Shown here: piece after piece, positions 16,083-25,199 of the stretch | How positions within the stretch are numbered: position 1 is the first letter of the stretch | Layout: the number at the start of each line of letters is the position of its first letter | Assembly (NCBI GenBank): GCA_001570385.1 | Contig: BBYL01000008.1 | Coordinates: forward strand, 248,001 to 312,000 | From: Microtetraspora glauca | GTDB lineage: Bacteria; Actinomycetota; Actinomycetes; Streptosporangiales; Streptosporangiaceae | Length of the DNA: 64,000 nt | Direction: 5' to 3' | Made by a program: the position numbers and the translations under genes | Notes under the pieces: generated by a model | Told to the model about the DNA's origin: nothing | The model's input: only the letters and a program-made list of their open reading frames with translations | The model's database searches: none

Positions 16083-17240
16083 CTACTCCTCTCGGAAGAT
16101 GCGATCCATAGCTACCGCGCCAGCTTGCAGAACCGGCCGGATCTGCTTGCGGTAGACGGCCTCTGTCACGGTTGTGCTGCTGTGGCCGACGAGGCGGGAG
16201 ATCTCCTCCAAGGGGAGGCCGTTGTCCGAGAGCAGCGAGACGAAGCTGTGCCGGAGCTCTCGGGGCGTCCACTCGGCGGGGTTCACCCCCTCGGCGTCAT
16301 TGATGGCGTTGCGGAAGTCGCGCCGCACGTGCGAGGGATCGAGTGGGGTCCCGACCTTGGATGCGAACACGAGGTTGTTCTCCTGCCACTTCTCCCCCGC
16401 GGCTTCCCGCTCCCTTTCCTGCTGTTCCCTCTGCCGCTGTAACGCGTCCAAGCAGCGCTTGGACAGGGCGAGAGTCCGGCGCGACTTACGTGTCTTGGTG
16501 TCGCCACCGGCCCGTACAGAACGCCAGACGGCCACGTGCGGCGGCACAGGCGGATTGGAGTTCGGGTCGCCTTCCACATCGACGTGGTCCCATGTCAACG
16601 CCCTGAGTTCTTCCGTCCGTGCTCCCGTGAGCAGGGACAGGACGATGTAGGCGTACATTCGTGAACCCTCGGCCGCCTTGAGTACGGCTTCCGCTTGGGC
16701 GAACGTGAGGGCCTTGGACGGGCGGCCTGCCTTGCCTTTCGGGACTGAGCAGAGCGCCACCACGTTCCGCTTGACCTTGTCGCGGGCCATCGCTCGCTTG
16801 ATCGCCCGGTTCAGACACGAGTGAAGCCCTTGGAGAGTTCGCGTGCTCAGAGTCTTCGCCTTCTCGGCGAGCCACTTGTCCACATCTTCCGCGCTGAGGT
16901 CCCGGAGCTTCCGAGCACCCAGCGCGGGAATAATGTGAGTGTTGCACAGGATCGTGCAGGCGGTGACGGTGCCCTTGTCGCGCCCATTGAGCCCGTAGGC
17001 CAGCCAGTCATTCACCGCGCGCTCCACCGTGTAGTCAGCTGGAGCGATGGCGAGGCCGTCTTCGTAGTCGCGGAGTATCTCTTTGAGCTTGGCCTTGGCT
17101 TCGGTCTTGGTCTTGCCGCTGGCCTTCTTGACGATGCGCTTTCCGGCGGGGGTGTAGCCGACCGTCACCGAGGCGATCCAGCGTTGCCGCTGTTCGTCCC
17201 AGTGCAGGCCGCCGTCTCACCGGCTGCGTCGTGCGGTCAT
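16083..17240 (-). pseudogene. int: Tyrosine integrase of element 2 with in-frame UGA at codon 8
   Basis: The natural start is ATG 17240, coupled to xis by ATGA. It reads MTARRSR, then TGA (17217-17219), then DGGLHWDEQRQRW in the same frame, the expected integrase N-terminus. A GGA-to-TGA change would explain it. Restarting at GTG 17168 gives 361 residues, missing part of the arm-binding domain. The catalytic domain is intact: R of GARTEEL, R-E-L-R-H, GHSS and Y of EAVYRKQ. The element may be immobile, weakly expressed by reinitiation, or dependent on another integrase. Confidence 0.8.
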
Positions 17241-17440
17241 GATGCTTCGGCCTCCTGTTCGAGTAGGGAGATGTAGTCGTCGATGGCCGAGGCCGGGATG
17301 AGCCGGGTACGGCCCTGGCGGACGGTGCGCAGGCGGCCCGCCCGGATCTGCTCGTAGATCACGCTGCGGCTCAGGCTGAGCAGGCGCATCGCGTCAGTGA
17401 CGCGGTAGAGCCGCCGGTCATCGCTCCCGGGTTCGGTCAT
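17237..17440 (-). CDS. xis: Excisionase, element 2
   Basis: 67 residues with YRVTDAMRLLSLSRSVIYEQ and a short C-terminal helix, near-identical in layout to the element 1 excisionase. Overlaps repSA upstream and int downstream by ATGA. Confidence 0.92.
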   Translation of the reverse strand: MTEPGSDDRRLYRVTDAMRLLSLSRSVIYEQIRAGRLRTVRQGRTRLIPASAIDDYISLLEQEAEAS

Positions 17441-18948
17441 TCAGCCGTCCGCTGGGCGGCGATCTTTCGGGCGAGTTCGATGCGCTGGCGGAGCTGTTCG
17501 GCCAGGACGGCTTCACCGGGGGAGTGGCCGCTTCCGGCGAATCGCCAGTGAGCGAGCACGAGCGTGGTCTCCTCACCGGGTTCGGGCAGGCCGTGGCGTT
17601 CACGCGCCTCCTTGGCGCGGTGGTCGGTGCGTGCCTGCCGGAGGTCGAGGAGCCGAGTGGAGTAGCGGCGGCTCTTGCTGGAGAAGTGGCCCCGGAAGCC
17701 GAGCATGTGCGCCCACGGCCGGAGCCGAAGGTCCGCGAACTCCGGCCGCGCGCCGAGGTCCCAGCAGGTGCGGATCATGCGCCGGGCATGGTCGGTAACG
17801 GGAAGTGCTTCCAGGTCGAGCCCCGGCTTGAGGCCCGTCCCCTTGCAGCGGGCACAGGTGACCAGCAGGCCCCGGCCCGAGGGACGGCCCCGGCCGCCGC
17901 AGGTGCCGCAGGACAGGCGGTGATCGACGGTCCCGGAGGCTTCCGCACCCTTGGTGGCGTACTTCGCGATGTAGCCCGCCACCGCCTCCTCGCTGAGTCC
18001 GTCCAGGTCGCGCGACAGGAGGATGGGGCGGACGTCGAGCTGGTCACCCCAGCGGAGCAGGCGAGTGCCGATCTCGCTGTCCGGCGTGGGGATCTGAACC
18101 GCGCGGACGGCCAGCGGGATCGCCTCGCTGAGTAGGTCGTTGGTCGCCCACACGGGCGGCCTGCCGGCCGGACCCTCCGGGCCGTCGAGCCGGATCACGG
18201 TGTGGAAGTGGACCAGGCCGCGCCGCTGGTATTCGGCCACCTTGGCGAACGACAGCCGGACCTGCCGCGCAAAAGAGGTGCGGCTGATCCCGGCGAGCTT
18301 GGCCATCTCCCGGCGCAGGCCGAGAGTGAACCGGTGCCACAGCAGGCCCGCATGCGCCTGCCAGAGCACCGCACCCGGGTAGTCGTAACACTCCGGGCAG
18401 ATGGGCTGCCCGAGTAGCTGATCACCCGTGCCGTGGACCTCCGGACAGCCCACCGGGTTCCCATGACAGCAGGCGCCTCCGTTCTTGCGGGGGCGGCAGC
18501 GCAGCGTCTTGCCGTTTCGCTCGCGCACTGTGTGGACCGCCCCGAAGGACGGCGCAGTGAGGGTGGCGAACACCCGAGGGTGTTCGCTGACCTGTTCCGG
18601 CACGCCTTTGCCGCCGGACAGGCCCGCCCGGATGAGTTGGTAGGTGTCGGCCCGGTAGACCTCCGAGCACGCGGGGCAGACCGACGCGCGGCGGTTCCCG
18701 CACGCGACCAGCAGGTGCCCGGACGGTTCGTCGGCCGTGCGGTAGGAGTGCAGAACCTCGCCGGTCGCCGAGTCGATCACGTGCGATTCGCCGGCCAGGT
18801 GCACGGGGTGGGAGCAACCGCCGGTTGCCGCCACCATGGAGCGCCACCGCTCATAGCCGGGGTCGTTGAGGACCCGGACCATGTCGATGAGCCATCCGGG
18901 GTGAGCGTCCGGTCCGTTGGTGGACGCCGGGTTTGCCTCCTCGTTCAT
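17437..18948 (-). CDS. repSA: Rolling-circle replication initiator RepSA
   Basis: 503 residues from ATG 18948, with AGGAGG six bases upstream. It has motif I FATLTAPSFG, the HUH metal site H247-F-H249, the catalytic tyrosine region Y326-IAK-Y330, several CxxC pairs in the N-terminal third, and a DnaJ-like CGTCGGRG...CARCKGTG zinc insert. It nicks the element's double-strand origin for rolling-circle replication, as RepSA of pSAM2 does. First gene of the repSA-xis-int operon, probably repressed by the divergent GntR protein. Confidence 0.93.
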   Translation of the reverse strand: MNEEANPASTNGPDAHPGWLIDMVRVLNDPGYERWRSMVAATGGCSHPVHLAGESHVIDSATGEVLHSYRTADEPSGHLLVACGNRRASVCPACSEVYRADTYQLIRAGLSGGKGVPEQVSEHPRVFATLTAPSFGAVHTVRERNGKTLRCRPRKNGGACCHGNPVGCPEVHGTGDQLLGQPICPECYDYPGAVLWQAHAGLLWHRFTLGLRREMAKLAGISRTSFARQVRLSFAKVAEYQRRGLVHFHTVIRLDGPEGPAGRPPVWATNDLLSEAIPLAVRAVQIPTPDSEIGTRLLRWGDQLDVRPILLSRDLDGLSEEAVAGYIAKYATKGAEASGTVDHRLSCGTCGGRGRPSGRGLLVTCARCKGTGLKPGLDLEALPVTDHARRMIRTCWDLGARPEFADLRLRPWAHMLGFRGHFSSKSRRYSTRLLDLRQARTDHRAKEARERHGLPEPGEETTLVLAHWRFAGSGHSPGEAVLAEQLRQRIELARKIAAQRTAE

Positions 18949-18973
18949 CGTTGACCTCCTTACCTCGTCGCCG

Positions 18974-19035
18974 ACACGTAGTCCAAGACGTGCTACGTGT
19001 TCGGTCACATGGACATGTTAGCCAACACGTGCTAC
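18974..19035. promoter_or_regulatory. Operator region between repSA and GntR
   Basis: ACACGTAG (18974) and CTACGTGT (18993) form an inverted repeat with an 11-bp spacer; AACACGTGCTAC at 19024 and GACGTGCTAC at 18987 are further copies. The position between divergent genes suggests GntR/KorSA-type autoregulation and repression of repSA. Confidence 0.65.
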
Positions 19036-19078
19036 CTCTTGTAAAGACATCAGCGACGAGAAGAAGGGACAACGGCAC

Positions 19079-19921
19079 ATGGCCGAGGAGAAGGAAGCCG
19101 CCCGCTGGCGGATCATCGCCGACCTCTTGCGGAACGACGTGCTGGAAGACCACTACCAACCCGGCCAGGCCCTACCGGGAGAGGCGTTCCTCGCCAGCGA
19201 GTACGCCACCTCCCGGCCGACCATCCGCAAGGCCATCGCCCAACTCGCCGGCGAGGGACTGCTGACGGTCGCCCACGGACGCGGCACATTCGTCCGCCCG
19301 ACCCCGGACCGCCGCCTGATCCTCACCGGCTGGCCCGATCACGAGGACCTGCTGAGCCCGGCCTACGACCCCGCAAAGCAAGGCTGGGAACATGTCACCG
19401 TCCCCAGCGAGGCCGAGCGCGCCCAGAGCAAGGTCACGCCGAACTCGGCGCTGTTCATGACCGCCGAGGGCAGCAGAGCCGACATCCTGGCGGTACGCCG
19501 GGGAACCATGGTCGTCTACCGCTACGCCTACTGGCAGCACACCAAGACCCGCGCCCGCATCCATCTGTCCTCCTACGTACTCGCCGACCATGTGGCCACG
19601 ATCAGCGGTGAAGGCTCAGGCAGGGAGATCGAATCCCACGTGGAGCCCGAGGACTACTACGCCCACTTGGAGAGGCAGCACGGGCCGCTGCGCTGGACCA
19701 CCTCCGTCCACGCCCGGATGCCGTACGGCGAGACCTACGAGGATCTCGGCATGGAGCCGATCGGAACGCCCCTGCTGGTTGTGCGCCGGGTCATGCTCAG
19801 CCAGCATGGCCGCCCGCTGGAGTTCACCGAGATCGAAGCCCCCGGCGACCGCTTCGAGGCCGCATCCGTCAGCGACCACGACACCGCCGTACCGGGAGGA
19901 CTCGCGGCCCTTCGGGTGTAG
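19079..19921 (+). CDS. GntR/UTRA regulator (KorSA-like)
   Basis: 280 residues from ATG 19079 (AAGGGA nine bases upstream). The N-terminal GntR winged helix ends in GLLTVAHGRGTFVRP; a UTRA effector domain fills residues 100-270 (LLVVRRVMLSQHGRPLEFTEI). In pSAM2-type elements KorSA, a GntR protein, silences replication and excision genes; the divergent position to repSA supports that role here. Confidence 0.88.
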   Translation: MAEEKEAARWRIIADLLRNDVLEDHYQPGQALPGEAFLASEYATSRPTIRKAIAQLAGEGLLTVAHGRGTFVRPTPDRRLILTGWPDHEDLLSPAYDPAKQGWEHVTVPSEAERAQSKVTPNSALFMTAEGSRADILAVRRGTMVVYRYAYWQHTKTRARIHLSSYVLADHVATISGEGSGREIESHVEPEDYYAHLERQHGPLRWTTSVHARMPYGETYEDLGMEPIGTPLLVVRRVMLSQHGRPLEFTEIEAPGDRFEAASVSDHDTAVPGGLAALRV

Positions 19922-20651
19922 GTGGCTCAAAGTTTCTTTACTGGTTCAAGGCGACGGCGCTCCGCGCCGCCGCTGGCGGCCCCACGCCCGCCCGCCGTCC
20001 GGGCGTGCGGCTCTCCGGCCGGTCCCGGACGTCGGCGGCTCGGGGGGCCGCCCCGCCCCAGCCAGCGCCACGCCGTACCAACCGAACCCGTCGACCACAC
20101 ACACGCCGTCGCCCACCGCTCCGCCGCCGGCCCAACCGCTACGCGGCCCTTCGGGCGCCTACGGCGTTGCGCCGGCCGCTACGCTCCCCGGCTTCAGGTG
20201 CAGGGCACGAAGAGGGCTGAGCAAATGCGCCTCCGGCGGGGGCACTCCGGCCCCGAGGTGATCGCCGAGCACGAGCACGGACCGTAGGTGGCGGGGGCTG
20301 ATCGCCCCGCCCGCCATCGCCCCAGGCAGAGCCCAGCAGACCGGCTCCTACGGCGCAAGCCCGGCCGTGCGGGCAGGACAACCAGCGGGCACGGAAGGTC
20401 ACCGGGAGCCAGGTACACGCGAGGCCCGGCTTGCCCCTCCGTCCCCGGCCCGCTGCCGCTTCGCGGTGGGACGACGGCGTACGAGGTGATCAGCAGCACG
20501 GTGGCCTTGCCATCACATCCGCCCTTAACGCACCAACCTCAAATGAGAATCTAGGCGGACCCTATCGTCTTGGGCGCTACTTCCAGATAACAGACCACAC
20601 CCCCTGATACGGTTGTCACAGCCCCAAGAAACAATCCAGGCGAGGTTTACG
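19922..20651. other. 730-bp gene-free region of element 2
   Basis: Very GC-rich from 19960 to 20460 with many short hairpins (for example CTACGCGGCCCTTCGG), then AT-richer from 20510. No coding frame has convincing support. It is the best place in element 2 for a single-strand origin or transfer locus, but I see no clear iteron array. Confidence 0.5.
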
Positions 20652-21422
20652 GTGAAAGAGCTCAAGACATATCGCGTTATCAATCCGCGACTCCTCGGCA
20701 CCCTATCTCGACAGCTCGATCTACCCGTCGACGGCGCACGCAACTCAGAATCTAATATCGCCGCAACATTCGGAGGATTGAACCTTAGCCGGAAGACTCA
20801 GCAGACCCTCAAGGCACTATCCGAGGAAGCGACGGTTGAGAAGGTTGTCGACGCACTCAGAGATCGTGGCCAGCTAGCCATATATCGGCCAGAACGGGCT
20901 GGCGACCTGTATAGCGACGAGTACGCCCATCGATTCGTCTACGAAACAAACCTGACGGTCACTCCAGTACATCTCCCGATTAAGGGAGATTTGAAAGAGG
21001 AGTCCGGGCTCCAGAGCCTCACAATTTGGGTCTCCGATCCAGCGCTGGACTCTGTCGACGACCGAGAGCACCAGTGGGACTTCAAGGGGACGTTTCTGTT
21101 CCTGATTCAGGAGATCAGCGAGGTAAGCATGCCTAGGTCGATCATATCGGGCGTGTCAGCTCTGCGCGCGATCGTCGATGTAGTGGCAGGAAAGCATCGA
21201 ACTTTTGCAGAGATCGACAAATCGAAGCCAGACATTTACGGCGAGGCGAGTCCCGATCACCCCCTGAAGAAGCTTGAGAAGGCAGGAGGGCGAATTGGCC
21301 TACCTCGGTCGATAGAAACCGTCTACAAGATCGCATATATGACGGACGAGCAGATGACCATCATCAACGACACTCCCATTCGCGTGAATGACATCATGGC
21401 CTATCCGCTCTACATCGCCTGA
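20652..21422 (+). CDS. Hypothetical cargo protein of element 2
   Basis: 256 residues from GTG 20652, chosen for GAGG six bases upstream; the in-frame TTG at 20613 has no such site. GC content is clearly lower than in the surrounding element. It is a soluble alpha/beta protein with no signal peptide, transmembrane segment or motif that I recognise. It has its own AT-rich promoter region and stands alone, like a moron or defence gene. Confidence 0.7.
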   Translation: MKELKTYRVINPRLLGTLSRQLDLPVDGARNSESNIAATFGGLNLSRKTQQTLKALSEEATVEKVVDALRDRGQLAIYRPERAGDLYSDEYAHRFVYETNLTVTPVHLPIKGDLKEESGLQSLTIWVSDPALDSVDDREHQWDFKGTFLFLIQEISEVSMPRSIISGVSALRAIVDVVAGKHRTFAEIDKSKPDIYGEASPDHPLKKLEKAGGRIGLPRSIETVYKIAYMTDEQMTIINDTPIRVNDIMAYPLYIA

Positions 21423-21431
21423 CCCAAAAAG

Positions 21432-21758
21432 CTACCGCATCGATCCAGACATGAGTAGTCGCCAGTACAGGGTAGCCTCACTCCCTCTCCATCCACCTGT
21501 ATAAAAATGCTTGGGTGGTTCAGTCTGAACAACCTTATGGATTTGGTAGATGCCACCGCAGGAAACCAATTCATAGAACACGGCTTCGCATGCGCAGGTG
21601 TAGTCGACTACTCGGTACGGACCGCGAGGCTGCGAGACCCAAAGGAATTTCTTTCGGTCAGATTGCGCGCGGCCAGGGTGCGGGGAGATGCCTGGACAAT
21701 CCGGCTCCTCCAATGACTCCGCCGGGTCCCGGAGGAGGCCCCGCAGCTTCGCGTTCAT
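21432..21758 (-). CDS. Hypothetical protein
   Basis: 108 residues from ATG 21758. It contains FLWVSQPRGPYRVVDYTCACEAVFYELVSCGG and an aromatic-rich C-terminus. Lies 10 bp after the stop of 21769-22080, so probably the same operon. Family not recognised. Confidence 0.5.
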   Translation of the reverse strand: MNAKLRGLLRDPAESLEEPDCPGISPHPGRAQSDRKKFLWVSQPRGPYRVVDYTCACEAVFYELVSCGGIYQIHKVVQTEPPKHFYTGGWRGSEATLYWRLLMSGSMR

Positions 21759-21768
21759 CTCGCGCCGC

Positions 21769-22080
21769 TCAGTGCGAGGTGTCCCGAGGGACATAGCACC
21801 GTGCTTCGCCGTTGGGTAGAACGTCAGCCAGCGCGGCTTGCCGGCGAAGCTCCTCGGCCAGTTGCCCAACATCATCGCCGTCGATGGTCTGGCATAGGCC
21901 GCGGTTGTAGTCCTCGTTCGTCAGGCGACCGTTGCGTGTGGCCCACAGGCGTCCCGCCGAGCTTCGCCAAATGCTCCAGCCGGGAAACGCCTCCCGCAAG
22001 CCGCTCACGGTCAGGACAGGGACACTCGCCGCGTTCTCGCCGCCCACTTCGTTCTCCTCCCACAGGCCCATGAGCTGCAT
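21769..22080 (-). CDS. Hypothetical protein, small actinobacterial family
   Basis: 103 residues. The central segment LREAFPGWSIWRSSAGRLWATRNGRL followed by a region on choosing between residues (DGDDVGQLAEEL) matches a small family often seen beside regulators in Streptomyces accessory DNA; I recall the pattern but not a function. The start could be the later ATG of MGLWEENE. Confidence 0.6.
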   Translation of the reverse strand: MQLMGLWEENEVGGENAASVPVLTVSGLREAFPGWSIWRSSAGRLWATRNGRLTNEDYNRGLCQTIDGDDVGQLAEELRRQAALADVLPNGEARCYVPRDTSH

Positions 22081-22100
22081 CGTAGATAAAGAAAACTATG

Positions 22101-22116
22101 GCACGCTATAGCGTGC
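22101..22116. promoter_or_regulatory. Perfect 16-bp palindrome upstream of GntR
   Basis: GCACGCTATAGCGTGC lies between the divergent hypothetical gene and the small GntR gene. A likely operator for that GntR protein. Confidence 0.65.
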
Positions 22117-22159
22117 TGTCCATCGCCACGGCGCGCAGTGGCTTCCTACTGTTGCTCGC

Positions 22160-22411
22160 GTGGTGGAGTTCAAGGCCGATCAGCCCAGGTGGCGGCAGGT
22201 GCACGAGATCATCAAGACTCGTATCGCCTCCGGCGAGTACAAGCCTGGCGAGCGCATCCCATCACTCGTCGCTCTGATCGAAGAGTTCGGCATCGCGAAC
22301 GCCACCGGCCAGAAGGTCATGCGAGCGCTCAGGGCAGATGGCTTGATCCACACCGAACCCGGCATGGGCAGCTTCGTCACCGCTCCTGAAGAACGCGATC
22401 AGTCAGAGTAA
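22160..22411 (+). CDS. Small GntR-family regulator
   Basis: 83 residues from GTG 22160. Only the winged helix is present (WRQVHEIIKTRIASGEYKPG, then VMRALRADGLIHTEPGMGSFV), with no effector domain. Typical of small AICE regulators. Confidence 0.85.
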   Translation: MVEFKADQPRWRQVHEIIKTRIASGEYKPGERIPSLVALIEEFGIANATGQKVMRALRADGLIHTEPGMGSFVTAPEERDQSE

Positions 22412-22544
22412 GCCGCTGATCCCCAAGAAGGGTGACCTGATCCTGGACGTTGTACGTAACCGGATCATGTATGTCGAGGTGTTGTACTACCCCAGTCTCC
22501 GGGGCGCGACGAGCCGAAGCACCGGCCCGGATAGGGCCCAGGAC

Positions 22545-22564
22545 TGAGTGACGAACTGAGTGAC
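22545..22564 (+). promoter_or_regulatory. Candidate right arm-type integrase sites, element 2
   Basis: TGAGTGAC at 22545 and 22557, 12 bp apart, ending 98 bp before att copy 3; matches 15071/15083. Confidence 0.65.
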
Positions 22565-22662
22565 AACGGCCGCGGACGGCCCCGGACACCGGCGGATCAC
22601 CATGGATCGAAACAGCAGGTCACCGACACGGTAGGTCCATGTGCCGCCCTGATCTTGATTGC

Positions 22663-22705
22663 TTCGGGACGAAGAGGCCGTGGGTTCAAATCCCGCCACC
22701 CCGAC
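22663..22705 (+). repeat. att copy 3 (attR of element 2)
   Basis: Exact 43-bp tRNA-Pro core. About 115 bp before and 140 bp after it are recognisably similar to the surroundings of the decayed copy at 37166. Confidence 0.92.
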
Positions 22706-22720
22706 TCGGAAATTGCAGGT

Positions 22721-22758
22721 CAAGGGCCTGATCGCTGGAGACAGCGGTCAGGCCCTTG
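22721..22758 (+). terminator. Hairpin after att copy 3
   Basis: A 17-bp stem with one G-T pair and a GAGA loop. The same hairpin follows copies 4 and 5; in copy 4 two paired bases change together, which supports a selected RNA structure. It lacks a strong T-tract. Confidence 0.65.
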
Positions 22759-22762
22759 ATCG

Positions 22763-22783
22763 TTTGACCGTCATTTGACCGTC
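22763..22783 (+). promoter_or_regulatory. Candidate left arm-type sites of a lost third element
   Basis: TTTGACCGTC at 22763 and 22774 (11 bp apart), 58 bp after the core. A similar pair follows att copy 5 at 37264/37274. Confidence 0.5.
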
Positions 22784-22922
22784 GGTCTGAACACCTCCCG
22801 GGGTCACCGACCGGTTCAAATGAGTTTCCCTGGGCACCTTGATCGCTGCATGATGTCCCGCGCAGGCGAAGTCTTGTTCAGATCAGCAAGGCCGAACAAG
22901 CGACCCGCGTCCAACCGCTCAG

Positions 22923-23250
22923 ATGACGGAGCGTCCAGTGATGCCCACCCCTCCTCCGTACGACATGACGCTCGGCGATATCGTCATCAAGCACCCTCGC
23001 CTTGGTGCCGTACTCGAAGAGGCACACAGGCGCAGGGTCGAGATGTCCACGAGTCTGCTGGAGGACGTCCGTCTCAAAGGTGCGAACCAGTTGCTCCTCC
23101 GGCTCGATCAGCTCGTTCAGGCGTTTCATGCCGAACCACCGCTCAAGCGTGTGGCATTCCTAATCGAACGCAGCATCGCTGACTTCGAGACAGCGCTGGA
23201 GGCCACCCTTGCCGGGTACGGAGCCGTCGCCTTCGACGCCATGCGCGCGT
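22923..23250 (+). pseudogene. N-terminal fragment of a hypothetical protein
   Basis: The first 105 or so residues (IVIKHPRLGAVLEEAHRRRV ... FLIERSIADFETALEATL) read like a genuine helical protein. After AFDAM the frame turns into an Arg/His/Pro-rich tail ending at 23312 that looks like out-of-frame translation, so a 3' truncation is inferred. The following 23250-23640 shows no gene. Confidence 0.5.
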
Positions 23251-23644
23251 CCCGGCGACATCCTCACCGCTGCAGGCCACAACGGCTCTGCCGGCACCCG
23301 CGCCGAGCATGAGCTGAGCCTGGCCGACCGGACAACGAAGGCCCACAGGCCCGACAGCCGGTTCGCCACGACTTCGCGCCCTCATGCCTTGGTGTGGATC
23401 GCCGCCATCAATACGGGGAACCCGTAGCTGCGCGGCGGCGGATAGTCAGGGGCCGCCAGGGGCCGGATCGGCAGGTAGCGCACCCCGTCCTGGCGAGCGC
23501 CTGGGCGGCCTCGGCGCAGGCAGGCGCGGATGACGGCCGTGGGCCGCGCGGCCTGAGATACGGGGGCGGGAGTGCGGCGCCGCGCGGAATGCGACTCCTC
23601 CAGGCGGATAGCGGCGGGGTATGCGTATCACGCCTCACGTGTGC

Positions 23645-23725
23645 TAGGTTGAACGTAGTTGCAGTTGTGGTACCCATAATGAACTTGTGTGCACCTGACG
23701 GTATGTAGCCTCAGGTGCATTTTTT
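23645..23725 (+). promoter_or_regulatory. Cold-shock gene leader with hairpin
   Basis: TAGGTT at 23645 is a plausible -10 element. A 9-bp stem (TGCACCTGA/TCAGGTGCA, 23690-23698 and 23711-23719) followed by six T's ends at 23725, about 95 bp before the csp start. It is either a terminator for upstream transcription or an attenuator in the csp leader. Confidence 0.55.
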
Positions 23726-23819
23726 GTTTGCCGGCCTTCTCCGGGTGTGGGCCTATCTCGGCGACGCGGAATTCGTGCAGTGCGGATTTCGGCTTTGCAC
23801 CTATCAAGAGGAGATCAAC

Positions 23820-24026
23820 ATGGCTTCTGGCACCGTGAAGTGGTTCAACGCGGAAAAGGGCTTCGGCTTCATCGAGCAGGACGGCGGCGGCGCCGACGTC
23901 TTCGCGCACTACTCCAACATCGTCTCTCAGGGCGGCTACCGCGAGCTGCGCGAGGGCCAGAAGGTGGCCTTCGATGTCACCCAGGGCCAGAAGGGCCCTC
24001 AGGCCGAAAACATCGTTGCCGCCTGA
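23820..24026 (+). CDS. cspA: Cold-shock protein
   Basis: 68 residues from ATG 23820 with AGGAG seven bases upstream. A single OB-fold with RNP1 KGFGFIEQD and RNP2 DVFAHYSNI. It binds single-stranded RNA/DNA as an RNA chaperone. Complete and normal length; it sits in remnant DNA with its own long leader and a strong terminator. Confidence 0.96.
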   Translation: MASGTVKWFNAEKGFGFIEQDGGGADVFAHYSNIVSQGGYRELREGQKVAFDVTQGQKGPQAENIVAA

Positions 24027-24038
24027 CAAAATAGCGCC

Positions 24039-24085
24039 ACGTATCAGGGCTCACACCTTCACGGGTGTGAGCCCTGATACGTTTC
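24039..24085 (+). terminator. Terminator of csp
   Basis: A near-perfect 19-20-bp stem (starts ACGTATCAGGGCTC) with a short loop, followed by TTT, 12 bp after the csp stop. Confidence 0.9.
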
Positions 24086-24259
24086 CGGCTGCCGCATCGC
24101 TGCCGCACGAGAGTCGGCGGCACGGGATGTCCACCACAGCCCCACAGCTCCTCGATACCAGTAATCGACAGCGTGCGAAACGTTATTACGCCTGGCAGGA
24201 GGCACGCATCCGGGAGGTCAGGCCAGCGAAAAGCGCGACCACGTCGCCAAGCTGCACAC

Positions 24260-24296
24260 CAAGACCCGGTCAGCCTCACGCTGCCGGGTCTTCTCA
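24260..24296 (-). terminator. Terminator downstream of MerR gene
   Basis: Stem AAGACCCGG/CCGGGTCTT with a 14-nt loop, 10 bp after the MerR stop on the minus strand (A-rich side reads as T-rich on that strand). Confidence 0.55.
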
Positions 24297-24305
24297 CCGC
24301 CGGTG

Positions 24306-24707
24306 CTAGTGTCCGGCCGGGCGGTCGCGCGCGTTGTTGATGCGCAGCGCCTCGGCGAGCTGGTCTTCCAAGATGATGATCCGGCAGGCGGCTTCCACAG
24401 GAGTGCCCTGATCGACGAGTTCCCGCGCGCGCGCAGCCAGCCGCAGCTGGTAGCGAGAGTAGCGGCGATGGCCGCCGCTGGAGCGTTTCGGCTCGATCAG
24501 TTTCGCGACACCCAGAGCCCGCAGGAACGCGGGGCTGACACCGAGCATCTCCGCGGCCGCGCCCATGCTGTAGGCGGGGTAGTCCTCATCGTCGAACCGA
24601 TCCTCGAACCGGTCTTCAGCCCTGAATCCAGCCCTGGACCCGGCCGTGTCCGCAATCCTGCCGTGAGCGAGCGTTTCGCCCTCGGCAGCCGAGCGAGGTT
24701 GATCCAT
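24306..24707 (-). CDS. MerR-family regulator
   Basis: 133 residues from ATG 24707 with AAAGGA five bases upstream. The N-terminal 45 residues are acidic and disordered; a MerR helix-turn-helix follows (YSMGAAAEMLGVSPAFLRALGVAKLI, then SSGGHRRYSRYQL) and a short dimerisation helix. No effector domain, as in the stress-type MerR proteins often found beside cold-shock genes. A strong GC hairpin lies just upstream (24731-24763). Confidence 0.85.
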   Translation of the reverse strand: MDQPRSAAEGETLAHGRIADTAGSRAGFRAEDRFEDRFDDEDYPAYSMGAAAEMLGVSPAFLRALGVAKLIEPKRSSGGHRRYSRYQLRLAARARELVDQGTPVEAACRIIILEDQLAEALRINNARDRPAGH

Positions 24708-24763
24708 GCATTCCTTTCCATCACGCGCACAGGGGGCCCCGGCACCTGTCGCGCCGGGGCCCC

Positions 24764-25190
24764 GAAGGGTTCAACACCATCTACCGGCCATATCTGGCCG
24801 GCTCACTGTTTTCCGCGTCCGCCGTACTGAGCGGCGGTGATGCGGGGATCGCGGATGCGTGACCGTAGACCACCTTCCCATCCGTGGAATTCCGGTACCC
24901 GAGCGGCGAGACTCAGCCGGCAACGGGCGATCCCGATGGCGTCAAACACTCCCTTCATCTCTTTCTTCCGGACCACTATCCGGCTTCACCTGCGGCAGCG
25001 CGTCCACGATCAGGGCCCCTAACCACTGCGCTGGCCCGTCACGTCCGACCTTCTGCCATCAACTTCCAACTTCATCCTGCTCCGGGCAGTTCATCGTGAT
25101 GCAAGTACTTCCGCTGCCCGGCCGATCCGTTCCTTACGATGCGAGAAACACTAGCCCCAGCGGCCACAAATGTCTACTGCGGCGAACATA
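24764..25190. other. Gene-free stretch upstream of recombinase fragment
   Basis: About 430 bp with no convincing reading frame, codon bias or repeat. Probably debris of earlier insertions. Confidence 0.5.
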
Positions 25191-25199
25191 CATTTTCGG

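Larger units (their letters stand above)
14971..22705. mobile_element. Integrative element 2 (AICE-like, RepSA type)
   Basis: Bounded by att cores at 14971 and 22663 with matching TGAGTGAC repeat pairs near both ends. It has the pSAM2-like module repSA-xis-int in one coupled minus-strand operon, a divergent GntR-UTRA regulator (KorSA-like), a second GntR and cargo. A TraB/FtsK gene is missing, so transfer would need help. Its int carries a nonsense codon. Confidence 0.88.

Noticed and set aside
17217..17219. UGA in int of element 2 as a selenocysteine or programmed read-through codon
   Set aside because: No SECIS-like hairpin or cysteine homolog position; the expected residue is glycine, so a point mutation is simpler.
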